From Theobroma cacao (Eukaryota > Streptophyta > Magnoliopsida > Malvales > Malvaceae): a stretch of 64,000 bases of DNA. The position numbers and the translations under genes are program-made. Location of the stretch: assembly GCF_000208745.1 (NCBI RefSeq), contig NC_030855.1:4149172-4213171 (forward strand), given 5' to 3'. The notes beneath the pieces are model-generated. The model saw only the letters and a program-made list of their open reading frames with translations. It searched no databases and was not told the DNA's origin. Below are positions 35,290-46,893 of the stretch, in pieces (within the stretch, counting starts at the first letter, position 1; each line of letters opens with the position of its first letter).

Positions 35290-37452
35290 TGTAGACACCT
35301 AAAAATAATAATAATAATAATAAATAAATAAATAATTTTAAATTATAATAAAATAAACTAAAATATAAAATAATATAAAAATAAATAAAAAATATAAGGA
35401 AAAAAAAAAGGGATGGCTGGGCGTACGCCCAGCCATCCCTTCCCCAACCACCCCGCATGATGGGGTTCTGGCCACCAACTCTCTAGTGCTAGAACCCCAT
35501 CGCCGGCTCTTTAAAGGCTACCTACAAAGAACAGGAGCAGGAACAGACAACAAAAAAAATCCTAGATCTACCAGCAGCAAATACCTAGCCACAAGAAAAA
35601 AATCAAAAAAGCAATCAGAAAAGAACAAAAAAAAGCAACCAAAAATTCGATCGGGGTTTCAACGGGGATTGGGTTTGGTTTGAGGGAGAGAGATCGGTGT
35701 CAAGGGAGGCTACCGGCTGAAAGTTGAAGAAGAGAAGAAGTGAAACGAAAAGAGAGTTTTTGCGGTGGTCGACGGGTAGAGAGTAAGTGTTCGGAGAGAG
35801 GCAGACGATTAGGGAGAAGAGAGAGAGGCCGACGAGTAGGTGTTCGGAGAGAGAGAGGTCGGCAAGTAAAGAGAAGAAAGGACGCCGGCGAAGAGAGGAA
35901 AGAAAGTTCTAGAGAGAAGGTAGAGAGTGGCGGCTAGAGAGAGAAAAAGAAATTGGAAAATGAATAAAAAAAGTTAAAAAGGGTTTTTATACCCAGGGGA
36001 AGGAGAGCAAAACGGTGTCGTTTTGGTGGAGTGGCAGAAGTTGGAAGGTCCAGGCCCAAACGACGTGGTTTTGAGCAGCCCCACAGGCACCAAACGGTGC
36101 GTTTTGAACTCTGTTTTGTGGATCTCAAGAGGCAGGTCGGGCGTAATAGATTTGGGCTTCCGCGGGTCGTCGGGTTGGGCTAATTCGAGCCCAGTAAGGT
36201 ATAACCCATTTTCTTTGGTCTGGGCCTATTTCAATTAATTTGAAGATTAGCCCGTTTTGTTTTAAAAAATTTACTTTTTTTATTATGAATTAAACCACAT
36301 TAGGAAAGTTAGCCATATATATATAAATGTCTCTTTTAATGCTAAAAATGATAATGATAGTAGTAAATAAAAATAATAGTAAAAGAAAAATAAATATATA
36401 TACATAAAATAAATAAATAAATAGAAAGAAAATTCATAATACCTATAGATTTTTTTTTAAGAAAAATATATATATAAATAATAACAATAATAAAAAATAT
36501 TATAAATATATTTAGAGGCTTGCAAATAATAAAAAAAATAAATGGAACAATTACTTGAGTATTACCACCTAAAAGGGGGGCAAAGAGTTGTCTCTTTCAG
36601 GTGGGTCACTTAAGGGCGGAGTTCGAAACGGACTTTCACCGAAGCGTCGGGATAAGTCCGAATTCTATACTCCTATACCCATTAGTCTAAATAATTATTG
36701 TTTAAAATAATATATAATGATAATGATAAATAATAATGATAAATATATGAATAAGTCAATAAATTACCTGAAATTATTAAGCATGTTAATATTACCAACC
36801 AACTAATTAATAAACACGGTCATGTAGATTTCATCATTTTATATTGTCATTGCATGCTATATTTATTTTGCAAATGGTGCGGGAATCCCGATGATGGGAT
36901 TTCCCCGAGGAGCTTGTATAGACGAGTTTTTCCGGGGATATCTCTAGGTGAGGAGAATTTCGAGACTTCACCAAAGCGTTGGGATGGTCTTCGAATAATT
37001 TTCCAATAAAAGATTACCGACTCCATCATTTAAAATAAACAAGTCATGACATCATTTTACACTTGCATCATGTGCATACGTAAAATCAAACCAAATAAAA
37101 ACTCTCAGTCAGTCAATTCAATAAAAATTTAATTAATAAAGTAGGGATTAACTTAAGAGAAGGCTATATATTAAGATAACTTAAGATTAAATAGTACCGT
37201 TCGTGGAACGGGCGTCACGGAGGTGCTAACCCTTCTCCGTGCGTAACCGCACTCTCGAACCCATCTCTAAAAAACGTGGACCAGTTCTCATTCTTTCGAC
37301 GGGCCTAAAATTAATTTAGGACTTCGTCGATTAGAATCAGATTAATAGGTGACCAATCACACCTAGATAAAAAGATTGGTGGCGACTCCCACACGGATTT
37401 TAACTTTCGCCCTCGTCTGGCGGACGGGTTCCTGGACCTACACGTCACGACA
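35290..37452 (+). mobile_element. Solo LTR of a Gypsy-type retrotransposon
   Basis: A 2,163-bp block starts TGTAGACACC and ends CACGTCACGACA. It is flanked by the identical 5-bp sequence ATGAC at 35285-35289 and 37453-37457, a textbook target-site duplication for LTR insertion. It contains GC-rich conserved text near its 3' end (GGAGGTGCTAACCCTTCTCC, GGTGGCGACTCC) typical of large plant Gypsy LTRs. No primer-binding site, coding region or second LTR is present. A single LTR with one duplication pair means LTR-LTR recombination removed the interior. The purine-rich open frames at 35486-35937 are not genes. Confidence 0.88.
35408..35441. repeat. 34-bp perfect palindrome inside the solo LTR
   Basis: The 17-bp half AAGGGATGGCTGGGCGT is followed at once by its exact reverse complement. 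A second hairpin lies just downstream: GATGGGGTTCT (about 35458) pairs with AGAACCCCATC (about 35491) across a 22-base loop. Both lie immediately before a CTTTAAAGG sequence that may be part of the LTR promoter. Confidence 0.95.
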
Positions 37453-37544
37453 ATGACATGGTTATATGACATTTCACTCTCCATGTCAACCAAAGGACGA
37501 ACCCACATTGAAGTGCATGGGCAGACCCCAAATTTGTAAGAGTG

Positions 37545-39430
37545 GTGTCATCTAACACCACTCAATTGTTAAAAATCAATACAAGTATATTACTTATCTA
37601 GAGTTTTATATAGTTAATGACATTAATAAACCCACTAATTTTTTTACAATTTTGTAAGGAGTGGGTTAAAGATTCCAAGTAAATTTATCAAAAAGTAATT
37701 TATATACTAATATTTAAATACTAAAAGATAAAAAAAATTTCCTTCTATAATTTAAGTTTTTATTAAAAAAGTTAAAACCTAAACTACTCTCCTCCTTCCT
37801 CTCCAAAAATTCAAGTCCTACTTTTGAAACCTATAATAACCTTTCCTCTTCTCAATCCTTGGTTACGTTTTTCACTCTCTCAAAACAACTCATCTAAGTT
37901 TTAATTATAAGTAATTTTCAACCTAAATTAAGTTTTCAAATACTTTATGTCTAAATATTTTTTGATTTATTTGATAGTTTGAAACCCAAACAGATTCTAT
38001 CTAAGAGAATATAGTATTGCATGTCAAATAATATTTTGAAATTATGAGACTTTCTTTTTTGAGTTATTTAGTAGATATATTGTTTGATTATTTGATATTT
38101 GTATTTAACTTTATGTTGTTTGTAGATGCTTATACTTAGTTCTGATCAATGAATAGAAATTAGTCAAATTGTTAGTAGTTGACCTTGATAATTTGCTAGG
38201 CAAGATTATATTTTATTCAATTCTAATATTATAGTTTATGCTAATGAGATATGAGTAGTAATTTTAACAGGTTTTTGGATAAATAAGTCATGAAAAAATA
38301 TTTTAAAATACAATAAATTGTCTCACAAGACTCAAGACATAACATAATTCTACTAATGATGGTACTTAACAATTTTCTAAGTAAAGTGGTATCAAATTTG
38401 ATCTAAGTACTCTTCCAAAAGATCCTAAATTGAGGATTTTTTTTAATTATTATTATTTTAGTTATAACACCACTCAAAAAAATTTCTTGGTCCATACCTG
38501 TTGAAGTGAGTGGTGTGACACCACTCATTTCCTAAAATGTTTTAGTTGTTATACTATTTTTTTTTATTGAAAGTAGTTGTTATACTATTTACTTAGGGTT
38601 TTGTGTAGTTAATATATTAATGAACCCACTATTTTTTTTACAATTTTATAAAGAGTGGGGTCAAAGGTTCCAAGTAAAAGTAATTTATATATTAATATTT
38701 AAACTCTACATAGAGAGACAAAAAAAATTTCTTCTATAATTTAAGATTTTATTAAAAAAAGTCAAAACCTAAACTACTCTTCCTATCAAAAAATTCAAAT
38801 CCTTCCTCTTCTTGCTCCTTGGCTATGTTTTTCACCTTCCCAAAATAACTCTTCTAGACTTCAATTATAAGTAATTTACAACCCAAATTAAGTTTTTAAA
38901 TACTTCGTGTCTAAATAATTTTTGATTAATTTGAGAGTTTGAGACCCAAATAGAATCTATCTAATAGAAAATAGTATTGCATGTCAAATAATATCTAAGT
39001 ATTTCTTTTTTTGATTTATTTTGTAGATATATTGTTTGAATATTTTATTTTTGTATTTAACTTTATATGGTTTGTGGATACTTATACTTGATTTTGATCA
39101 ATAAATAGAAACTTGTCAAATTGTTAATTGTTGAACCATTTGCTATGCAAGATCATATTTTATTTAATTTTAATATTGTAGTTTATGCTAATAAGAAATA
39201 AATAGTAATTGTTAACAGGTTTTTGAATAAATAAGTCATGAAAAGATATTTTAAAACACAAGAAATTGTCTCAAGTCCTTTGCAACAATTACATAATTGT
39301 ACTAATGATGGTACTTAATAATCTTTCAAGTAAAGTCGTGGTAAATTTGATCTAAAGATTCTCTAGACAGATTGGATTGAGAAAAGAAATTTTAATTATT
39401 AGTAATGACACCACTTAGAAAAATTTTTAA
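37545..39430. repeat. Diverged tandem direct repeat, two units of about 930 bp
   Basis: Unit 1 (about 37545-38480) and unit 2 (about 38505-39430) share long collinear stretches: TTTTTTTACAATTTTRTAARGAGTGGG, YTTCTATAATTTAAG, AAAACCTAAACTACTCT, AATAGTATTGCATGTCAAATAATAT and ACTAATGATGGTACTTAA. Each unit is bracketed by ACACCACTCA/ACACCACTTA words, and GTGGTGTGACACCAC forms a small palindrome at the join (about 38511). No coding sequence. Confidence 0.8.
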
Positions 39431-39635
39431 GTTAGCCCCTGATGTCAACATCATGTTGATTTTATATCAGTGTCATGTTAGTGTCATATCATCACCATGT
39501 GACATAAAAATGACTAATTATAATCATAAATATTTATTTGATTTAAAATAAAAATATAAAGATTTAACTAAACGTAATAAAAAAATAAAAATTTATTTAA
39601 ATTTTTGTAAATAATTTAAAATTTTCTTAAAAAGC
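39431..39635. mobile_element. Family A MITE, right-half fragment
   Basis: Resembles the right arm of the MITE at 10735-11175 (AAATAAAAATATAAAGATTTAACTAAAC, then AAAATAAAAATTTATTTAAA), with CATGTTGATTTTATATC and CACCATGTGACAT core words. It could be the far end of the MITE begun at 35060, displaced by later insertions. Confidence 0.45.
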
Positions 39636-42600
39636 ATTATTCCCTAGTCTAATCTTATTTGTTTTAATGGAAATGGTAACAACACCTAAGCTAAATTTGA
39701 CTTGACTGGTTGAAAATTGAAATAGTATCTCTCTTGAGCCCTTTATACATATAGTACATTGTGTCCCATGGCAGATGGGTCCGCTTTAATTATGTTATAT
39801 AGATTTGCCCATACATGAGTTGATAGATAAGTGATTTGTGGTAGTTGGGTCTGTAGCGTAGATAAGGCAATAGTTGTCCTCCCCACGAGGGGCGGAAAAA
39901 GAAACAATGAGATTCTCCATGCCTATGAATATTTTTTGACTCGATTTGCATGAGCCACCGCTCAAATAATATTCATTCTCACATGGCAAAGCATGCTGCG
40001 ACCAACACCTTTAGTCAAAAGTTATGCCCCATTCCCCTTTTTCCTATTTTTGCTTCAAAAAGAGTCCTACTAGCTTTTGCAAGCGTTTCTCGTGTCACTT
40101 AAATGGAATCATACTATTGATTCTACCATCTGGTGCATGTGTTTACTCTTCTTACTTTTGTAACCACGAAATTAATCCGATATATATATATATGAAATTT
40201 TAAATCATATTTGATTAGAGTTTTTATCTACGTGCAACAACGTTGAGTTTTGAACTTTTTGTTCTATATTAAGTCATAATTTCATCTTACTTTGAATTTT
40301 TATATTATAAAATGGATCACGTGGGTAGTGTTTTCGGAATCTTAAAAGAGAAGACATCTTGTAACCTTATATTTTGTTTTAAGTACAGTTAAGGTGGTGT
40401 GAATGAGTGTTCTTATGAAGTTATTGAGAGATGGTGTACAAAGGTCTTTGACTTGATTTGGAAAACCATTGAAAGAGATTTTTGTTGTTCTTTAATCTGT
40501 GGAGGTAGACAAGACGTTGAACCACGTAAGTTTTTATATTTTTCTATTTGTTTGGGTGTTTTATTGTTGTTGTTTTTTGGGTTAACTTCATGACACACGA
40601 TCGTAAGGTTCAACACCTAAAAATAGGCAAAAGAGATAGGATAATGATACTAAAAAATAAAAACACAACAAAAAAGTCCTAATCTTTTGCAATGATTTTA
40701 GTCAATAATGGTTCAATATTGTGAATTGTTGTTATCAATTCAGGAGAAAACTTATCCTAAATAGGGGCTGTCTCCTTATGTCAAGTTTCTTAAAATTTTC
40801 TCCCACAGATATATGGTATTGTTTTGTCCAGACATGGGGAAGCTAGTGTTGCATCAATAAATAGGACTTGTAGCATTTACTAGTAATTATTTCACAAGAA
40901 AACATCCAACTGTAGCTGCGGAAAACAGAATCCCTCAATATGGGCTCCATCTAAATCCTCTTTTTATCATTCCATGGAAGTTTCGTGTATGGATCTTATC
41001 CTTCAAACTAGACATTTGTCATGGATGGTTTTCTGATGATTCATCCAAACTTTTTTCCCTCGTACAGTTTGTTTATACATGCTTCAAACCTTATGCCCAT
41101 GTCTTTTTATAATTTACCCTACCCCTCTTATACAACCTTTCTTTCCGTATCCTTTGAAAGTTTAATATCAATATATCTTGAAATGTAGTCTCAACTATTG
41201 TCATTTTATGTTCACGTTTGCATATATATTTCAAAAACATTTAGAACTAAGAACCGATGATGAAGTTTCATGAGACAAGCGAGCAATGACATTGAGGATA
41301 AAAAAAAAAAACAAACAGAGACACCAAATCAAATCGATCTATTTTCAAACATCCATGTCTAATTTCAAAAACTTAAACCAAACACTAGCTAAAACAATCA
41401 CACACGAAAATGCTTTGGTTGAGAAACAGTCACTCAATCAAAAAGTGTTGGTGGTTTTCATTAGGAGAAGTGTTAATACATGGGAACACCCAAGGATGTA
41501 ACTTTTCAATTAGTTATATGAACAGAAGTATCTCTCCTCATCGTATATTAACCTCATGCATCTTAATTTAAATTTTATAGAGCACAATGCCCTCGAATAG
41601 CATGTATCCTTAAAAAACCATCTATTAGTGGTGCCTCCCGAAGACAGATGGTGGCAAAGAAAAAAGCCCACAACTAGTAAAGTAAAGAAGGTAAATTTCA
41701 AAGACATCAATTGGTTAGGACTTGAGAGAGGATAAGGGAAAGAGTATCCAAAGCATCCATTCTCGAATGCTCAAATGTCACCTCCCCTTTTTTCCCTGTT
41801 TAAATATCCCAAAGGGCTGATTACTCTAACATCCCCACCCACCGCCCCTTTTGGTAAAACGAAAGACCCCACAAAGCATAAGCACCATCCATGTTCAGTG
41901 TTTCACAACCTGCCTAAGCACACACACACAAAAGCAGCAAAAGTTGAATGTGCACTAGACACCATTATCACAATAGCAACATGCCACCCATAACCATTTT
42001 TTGCAAGCCAAAATTTCCCTTTCCCTTTCTTCTCTCTTTTGACAATTACAGCCATTTCCTCGTTAGGCGTGTAAAGTGTAAAGGAAAAGATGTATACACC
42101 TCTAAATAAGTAGAAAGAAACGACAGAAACGACATCGCAAATCTGGTTCACAACTAGTGGTCGATCTGGCCACTGACTCTCTGTGAGGGTATTTTAATGG
42201 CCCCAGCATAGACCCAAGCTCCATCTATCTAAGTTGAAATTAGATAACTCTTAACAATTCAAAATGCATGAAATTTTTGTTTAGTATGGTAGGTGACTTC
42301 CCCTTTCAAGTGAGTACTTAAACTCTCAATCTTTTCACATTCAAGTATTCGACTCAATGATAAGTATACGTAAAAGAAAAAATTAATCGATGTGAGAGAA
42401 TTGGGTAGTGAATGGGATCAACCATAAAAGAAGGCTTTTCATATTATCACCTTTTGAAAAACAAACATTCTAAAGTCAATCATTCCACACAATAAAAAAG
42501 GTTTTATAAACAAAATACAACAGTATAGTTGGGGTGAAACATTGTTTGTCTAATCATCATGACCTTCGGTGATATCCCATTTGGATTCAAATATAGTTGG

Positions 42601-44727
42601 AATGGTTACATCTTGATGGAAAGAAAACAACTGTATATCTTTAATTATTTACCAAGTATAATAGGAGAATGACATTTCAACATAACATCTTGCTGCTTTC
42701 CATAACTAACAAGTTAGTTTTTGCTACTTCTATAAGTTACACATGTAAACAATTCTTTGTGATGCATGCTTATTGTGTTGAAAATTGGTTTAAAACTAGG
42801 GTAGTGACAGCAACATCGTCACAATGTTAGTTCATTGCCAATGGAATTAAACTCTATTCATCAAATCATAATGTTAAGAGAAGGTGGGGAAGAGTTAGAC
42901 TCAATCTTAGACCAAAAGTTGATGTTGTGGAGATGAGAGAGATAGGCGGTCTAACTTCAATATATACTTACCCAAGACTATAGTATGTCCGCTCCCTATC
43001 TCACTTCATCACTTTAGCTAGAATTGAAAGATTCATATTATTTTAATTAATATCTTTTATGTACATTAAACGCTGTAATATTATTTTTCTAGCAATCAAA
43101 TTCTTATGATCATATTATATTGTAAGGCACAAAATGCCTCCTAATTATTATATAGGGATGATGCTATGATTATTTTTTTTTTCTTTTGAAATTTAAAATA
43201 AATTTATAAGTGAAAGAAACATTATTGTATTTATACTTAAAATAGCATATAGATGAGCTATTAAGAGTATTAATTAAATCCCAATCCATTTACATCTTTT
43301 CAACATTTCAATGATTATCTAAATAATAGAAACCTTTCAACTTATACCAACAACTTGATAAGAACCCAATTGTCTAATTATATTAACAACAATAATGTCT
43401 GAAAACTTTGATCCTCCAATGATAAATCATTCAAAGTTGAATGCTTATTTGCTTAGGCTAGTAACTAACTGATAAATTATCATTGTTTATGCTAGTAAGT
43501 TGGAAAATTACTAGCATTTTTATATTTCATTGCTTCAAAAGACTATCATTGCTTACACCCAGTGCCAACTGAATGCTTAAGTCTGCTGCAAAGTGCATAG
43601 GAACCTTTGAGATCAGACAGTTAAACTCAACTGCTGGGAACCGGACATGACACTAGCCAAATCCTCCTGTCTCGCAAAAAGGCTTTCAAAAATCTATTTT
43701 TGAATTTTCTAATGTTTGAAAGTCAATGGAAAATGGGTCAAAAATATAGAAATTGTTTTTCATTTCGTAAGAATGGAAGACTAGTTTTTCAAAAGCTTTC
43801 GTGCCTTTCGAGCTAGACCTGTCACTGGGCGTGACTTAGTCCGACTTGGCCATGACTTAAATATGTTTAAAATAATTATAAAATTAGTGAGTAAAAATTA
43901 AGTAGACGGACTTGACGGGGCGAACGTAAATGTTAAACTTATTTTGTAGAAATGTCCATTAGATTTAACCCGGTGACTTATGGTCACATTTAATTAACAT
44001 TATACATAAATAATCCATTTCAAAAATAATGTCCAAAATTGCATTTTTAATATTAGATTTACTTAATAATGATACTAATTTTAAAAACAAAAAAATATTT
44101 TCTATAAAGCCATTCAAAGAACAACAAAAAATAATTTGTTTACATTATCATCCAAATATAAAAAATATTAAAATTTAAAAAAAAAAACAGTTGTCCGAAA
44201 AAGTACCTCATCCCCACGAAGGTGCAGAGGTTGAGCATTAGAATTTGCTTTAGTTAACGTGGAGCACGCGCAAAATATGGCGCGTGAAGTAAAACACATT
44301 CCCTCCATTTTCTTTATCTGTATTTTTTATTTTATTCCTTAGGTATGACTTTTATCCGCATAAAACTTCCTCTTCAGTCAAAGCTCGAAAGCTCCTCGGG
44401 GACCCTCCTTTTCTCCTTTTCATAATCCTCATTGCCTAATCACCACTACTGTAAACAGGGAAATCCCATTAAAATATATTATCAAAGACTCACATTATCA
44501 GATTTTCTTCTCATTATCCAACTGTAAAGCAACCTCACATTGGATACAGGCAGCAGTGACATGAACACTGAGAAGAAAAATACAAAAAGAATACACATTA
44601 AGAAAATAGGGCAGCAAAAACAGAACCCCATTTCCAACTTTTTTTTTTCTTCACTTCACCATAATCCAGTAACCAAACCAAGAAAAACTGAGATACCCAG
44701 AAACTGAAACAAGAAGAAAAAAACACC
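39636..44727. other. Intergenic region, no gene recognised
   Basis: About 5 kb with only short, unsupported open frames (for example 40399-40593 and 41775-41993). A small TA run lies at 40180-40193. 43660-44220 is AT-rich. The last 400 bp before the kinase gene are pyrimidine- and A-rich and probably form its promoter and 5' UTR. No tRNA or other RNA gene was recognised. Confidence 0.45.
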
Positions 44728-46893
44728 ATGCCTTCAAGGCCTTTACCTCCAGGTCCAAACCTACCAAGACCAAGTTTCATCAGCAAAACAAGAGTCATAT
44801 TCCTGATCCTAACCATCTCATCTTCAGTGGTTATTCTCTTTACAATAATTTACTTTCTTTACCATCTTTGGAACTCTCTTTCAAACCGAGCTAGAACCAT
44901 CCCTTTTGACTCTAGTGCTCCTCTTAAGCTCCAAAGGTTTTGTTACAAAGAGTTAAAGAATGCTACCAATGATTTTGATGATGCCAATATTATAGGAAAA
45001 GGTGGTTCAGGTACTGTCTTCCGTGGCATTGTCAGAGATGGTAAACTGTTTGCCATCAAAAGGCTTGATACTGTTTCTTTGCAAACTGAGAGAGAGTTTC
45101 AAAATGAGTTGCAGATTCTTGGTGGGTTAAGATCACCATTTTTGGTTACCCTTTTGGGGTATTGTGTTGAAAAAAATAAGCGTTTGCTTGTTTACGAGTA
45201 TATGCCAAATAAAAGCTTGCAAGAATCACTTTTTGGAGATGGTCATTTAAGCTTGAATTGGCAAAGAAGGTTTGATGTTATCGTTGATGTTGCTAAAGCT
45301 CTTGAATTTCTTCACTTTGGTTGTGATCCGCCAGTGATTCATGGAGATATTAAGCCTAGTAATGTGTTGCTTGATTCTGATTTTAGAGCAAAGATTTCAG
45401 ATTTTGGATTGTCCAGAATTAAAGTGGAGGGTGAGTTCGGAGTGGATTTCTTTAGTCAAGATTTGGGAAGGAGTCAAGAGCTATGGAAGAGCCAAGAGTT
45501 ATCTGGGAATTTGGGAGGAACTACTGGTGAACAGACTCCAGCAATTGGGACTCCTGTGGACAGTAACAACAATGAGGTAGACTTTGCACTTGCCTTGCAA
45601 GCTTCTTCTTCTTCAAAAAATAGTAAAAAATGTTATAATGTTAAGGCTCTGAATTTAAATTCTTTCAATTACAATGCTAACATAGCTAGTGAGAGTGATT
45701 GTAAAGTTGGGAACAATGGAAAAGGGAAGGAGGTTACTGGTGTGGATATTGCTGGTGATGATTGGAACACTAAGTGTGTGCCTTATGATGATGAGTTTGG
45801 TAGCATTGATCATAGTAAAGAGTTGAATTCTAGCGCTAGTTTGGGTGTTGATGAGGCAGCAAATACAAAACAATGGGGGAAGGATTGGTGGTGGAGGCAG
45901 GACGGGAGTGGTGAATTGTGTAGTAAAGATTATGTTATGGAGTGGATAGGGAGTCAGATATGTCCTTCAAATCCTGATTGGGATGATGAGAAAAAGGCCA
46001 CTCCTGAAAAAATTGAGTTGGACAATTCAACTCAGTTGGAGAAGTTGGACGATGTTAATGAACCCCAGGTACAAGGACTTGGCTTTGAAGCTTTGGATAA
46101 GGGTTTTGAGAAGAAAGAACCAAAAGGAAGGAAAAATCGGAAAAAGAAACATAGGAAGATGCAAGAATGGTGGAAAGACGAGCATTTAGGTGAGATAAGC
46201 AAGAAGGATAGTAAGCTGAAGCAGCTTAAGACAAAGTGGAAGAAAGGATTTAAAATGCCATATTTTGATCTGGGAAGGCGGTTTTATTTTCACCGGAGAA
46301 AGAAGTTTGGGGAACCAAATCAAGATGACTGTGATGCAAATGGAGAGTTCAGTTTTAGAAGGGGATGGAGGAGAAAGAACAACAATTCTGTTGGAAGTGA
46401 CATGTGGAGCGGGGATCTTTTTAGTCGTGAGCTAAGCAGCACAACAAGCATGAGGGGGACTTTGTGTTATGTTGCGCCAGAGTATAATGGCTGTGGCTAC
46501 TTGATGGAGAAGGCTGACATTTACAGTTTAGGAGTTTTGATCCTTGTGATTGTGTCTGGTAGAAGGCCATTGCACGTTCTTGCTTCACCTATGAGGCTTG
46601 AAAAAGCAAACTTAATAAGCTGGTGTAGGCAATTAGCTCAATCTGGAAATGTGTTAGAACTGGTAGATGAGAGATTGAAAGATGATTACAATAAGGAGCA
46701 GGCAAGCTTGTGCATAAATTTGGCACTTAGTTGCCTGCAGAAAATGCCTGAGTTGCGGCCAGATATTGGGGAGATTGTAAGGATCCTGAAAGGGGAGATG
46801 GATCTCCCACCAATCCCATTTGAGTTTTCTCCATCTCCACCTTCTAAATTATACAGCAGATCAAGGAGAAAGCAGAAGGCAAATGCAGAGTAG
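44728..46893 (+). CDS. Receptor-like Ser/Thr kinase with large activation-segment insert (At2g45590-like)
   Basis: An intronless frame of 721 residues. A short Pro-rich N-terminus precedes one membrane helix (about 23-46), with no extracellular domain. Kinase motifs: glycine loop GKGGSG (90-95), invariant Lys 111 in FAIKRL, HGDIKPSN (205-212), DFG (225-227), APE (583-585), and D597...G602 in ADIYSLG. The HGD in place of HRD makes it a non-RD kinase. Between DFG and APE lie about 355 residues instead of the usual 20-35. This insert is Ser/Asn/Asp-rich at first, then has Trp-rich (GKDWWWRQDG, KDYVMEWIG) and strongly basic (GRKNRKKKHRKMQEWW) stretches. The same split layout is known in the At2g45590/At4g25390/At1g80870 group, so it is a family trait. 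Ligand and substrate are unknown. Confidence 0.92.
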   Translation: MPSRPLPPGPNLPRPSFISKTRVIFLILTISSSVVILFTIIYFLYHLWNSLSNRARTIPFDSSAPLKLQRFCYKELKNATNDFDDANIIGKGGSGTVFRGIVRDGKLFAIKRLDTVSLQTEREFQNELQILGGLRSPFLVTLLGYCVEKNKRLLVYEYMPNKSLQESLFGDGHLSLNWQRRFDVIVDVAKALEFLHFGCDPPVIHGDIKPSNVLLDSDFRAKISDFGLSRIKVEGEFGVDFFSQDLGRSQELWKSQELSGNLGGTTGEQTPAIGTPVDSNNNEVDFALALQASSSSKNSKKCYNVKALNLNSFNYNANIASESDCKVGNNGKGKEVTGVDIAGDDWNTKCVPYDDEFGSIDHSKELNSSASLGVDEAANTKQWGKDWWWRQDGSGELCSKDYVMEWIGSQICPSNPDWDDEKKATPEKIELDNSTQLEKLDDVNEPQVQGLGFEALDKGFEKKEPKGRKNRKKKHRKMQEWWKDEHLGEISKKDSKLKQLKTKWKKGFKMPYFDLGRRFYFHRRKKFGEPNQDDCDANGEFSFRRGWRRKNNNSVGSDMWSGDLFSRELSSTTSMRGTLCYVAPEYNGCGYLMEKADIYSLGVLILVIVSGRRPLHVLASPMRLEKANLISWCRQLAQSGNVLELVDERLKDDYNKEQASLCINLALSCLQKMPELRPDIGEIVRILKGEMDLPPIPFEFSPSPPSKLYSRSRRKQKANAE

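Noticed and set aside
35486..35937. Basic, Arg/Lys/Glu-rich open frames
   Set aside because: They fall inside the solo LTR, in purine-rich leader sequence; no domain.
40399..40593. 64-aa frame ending in a hydrophobic segment
   Set aside because: No recognisable family or gene structure; the hydrophobic end comes from T-rich sequence.
41775..41993. 72-aa Pro/Thr/His-rich frame
   Set aside because: Low-complexity, no homologous motif; an overlapping minus-strand frame exists and neither is supported.
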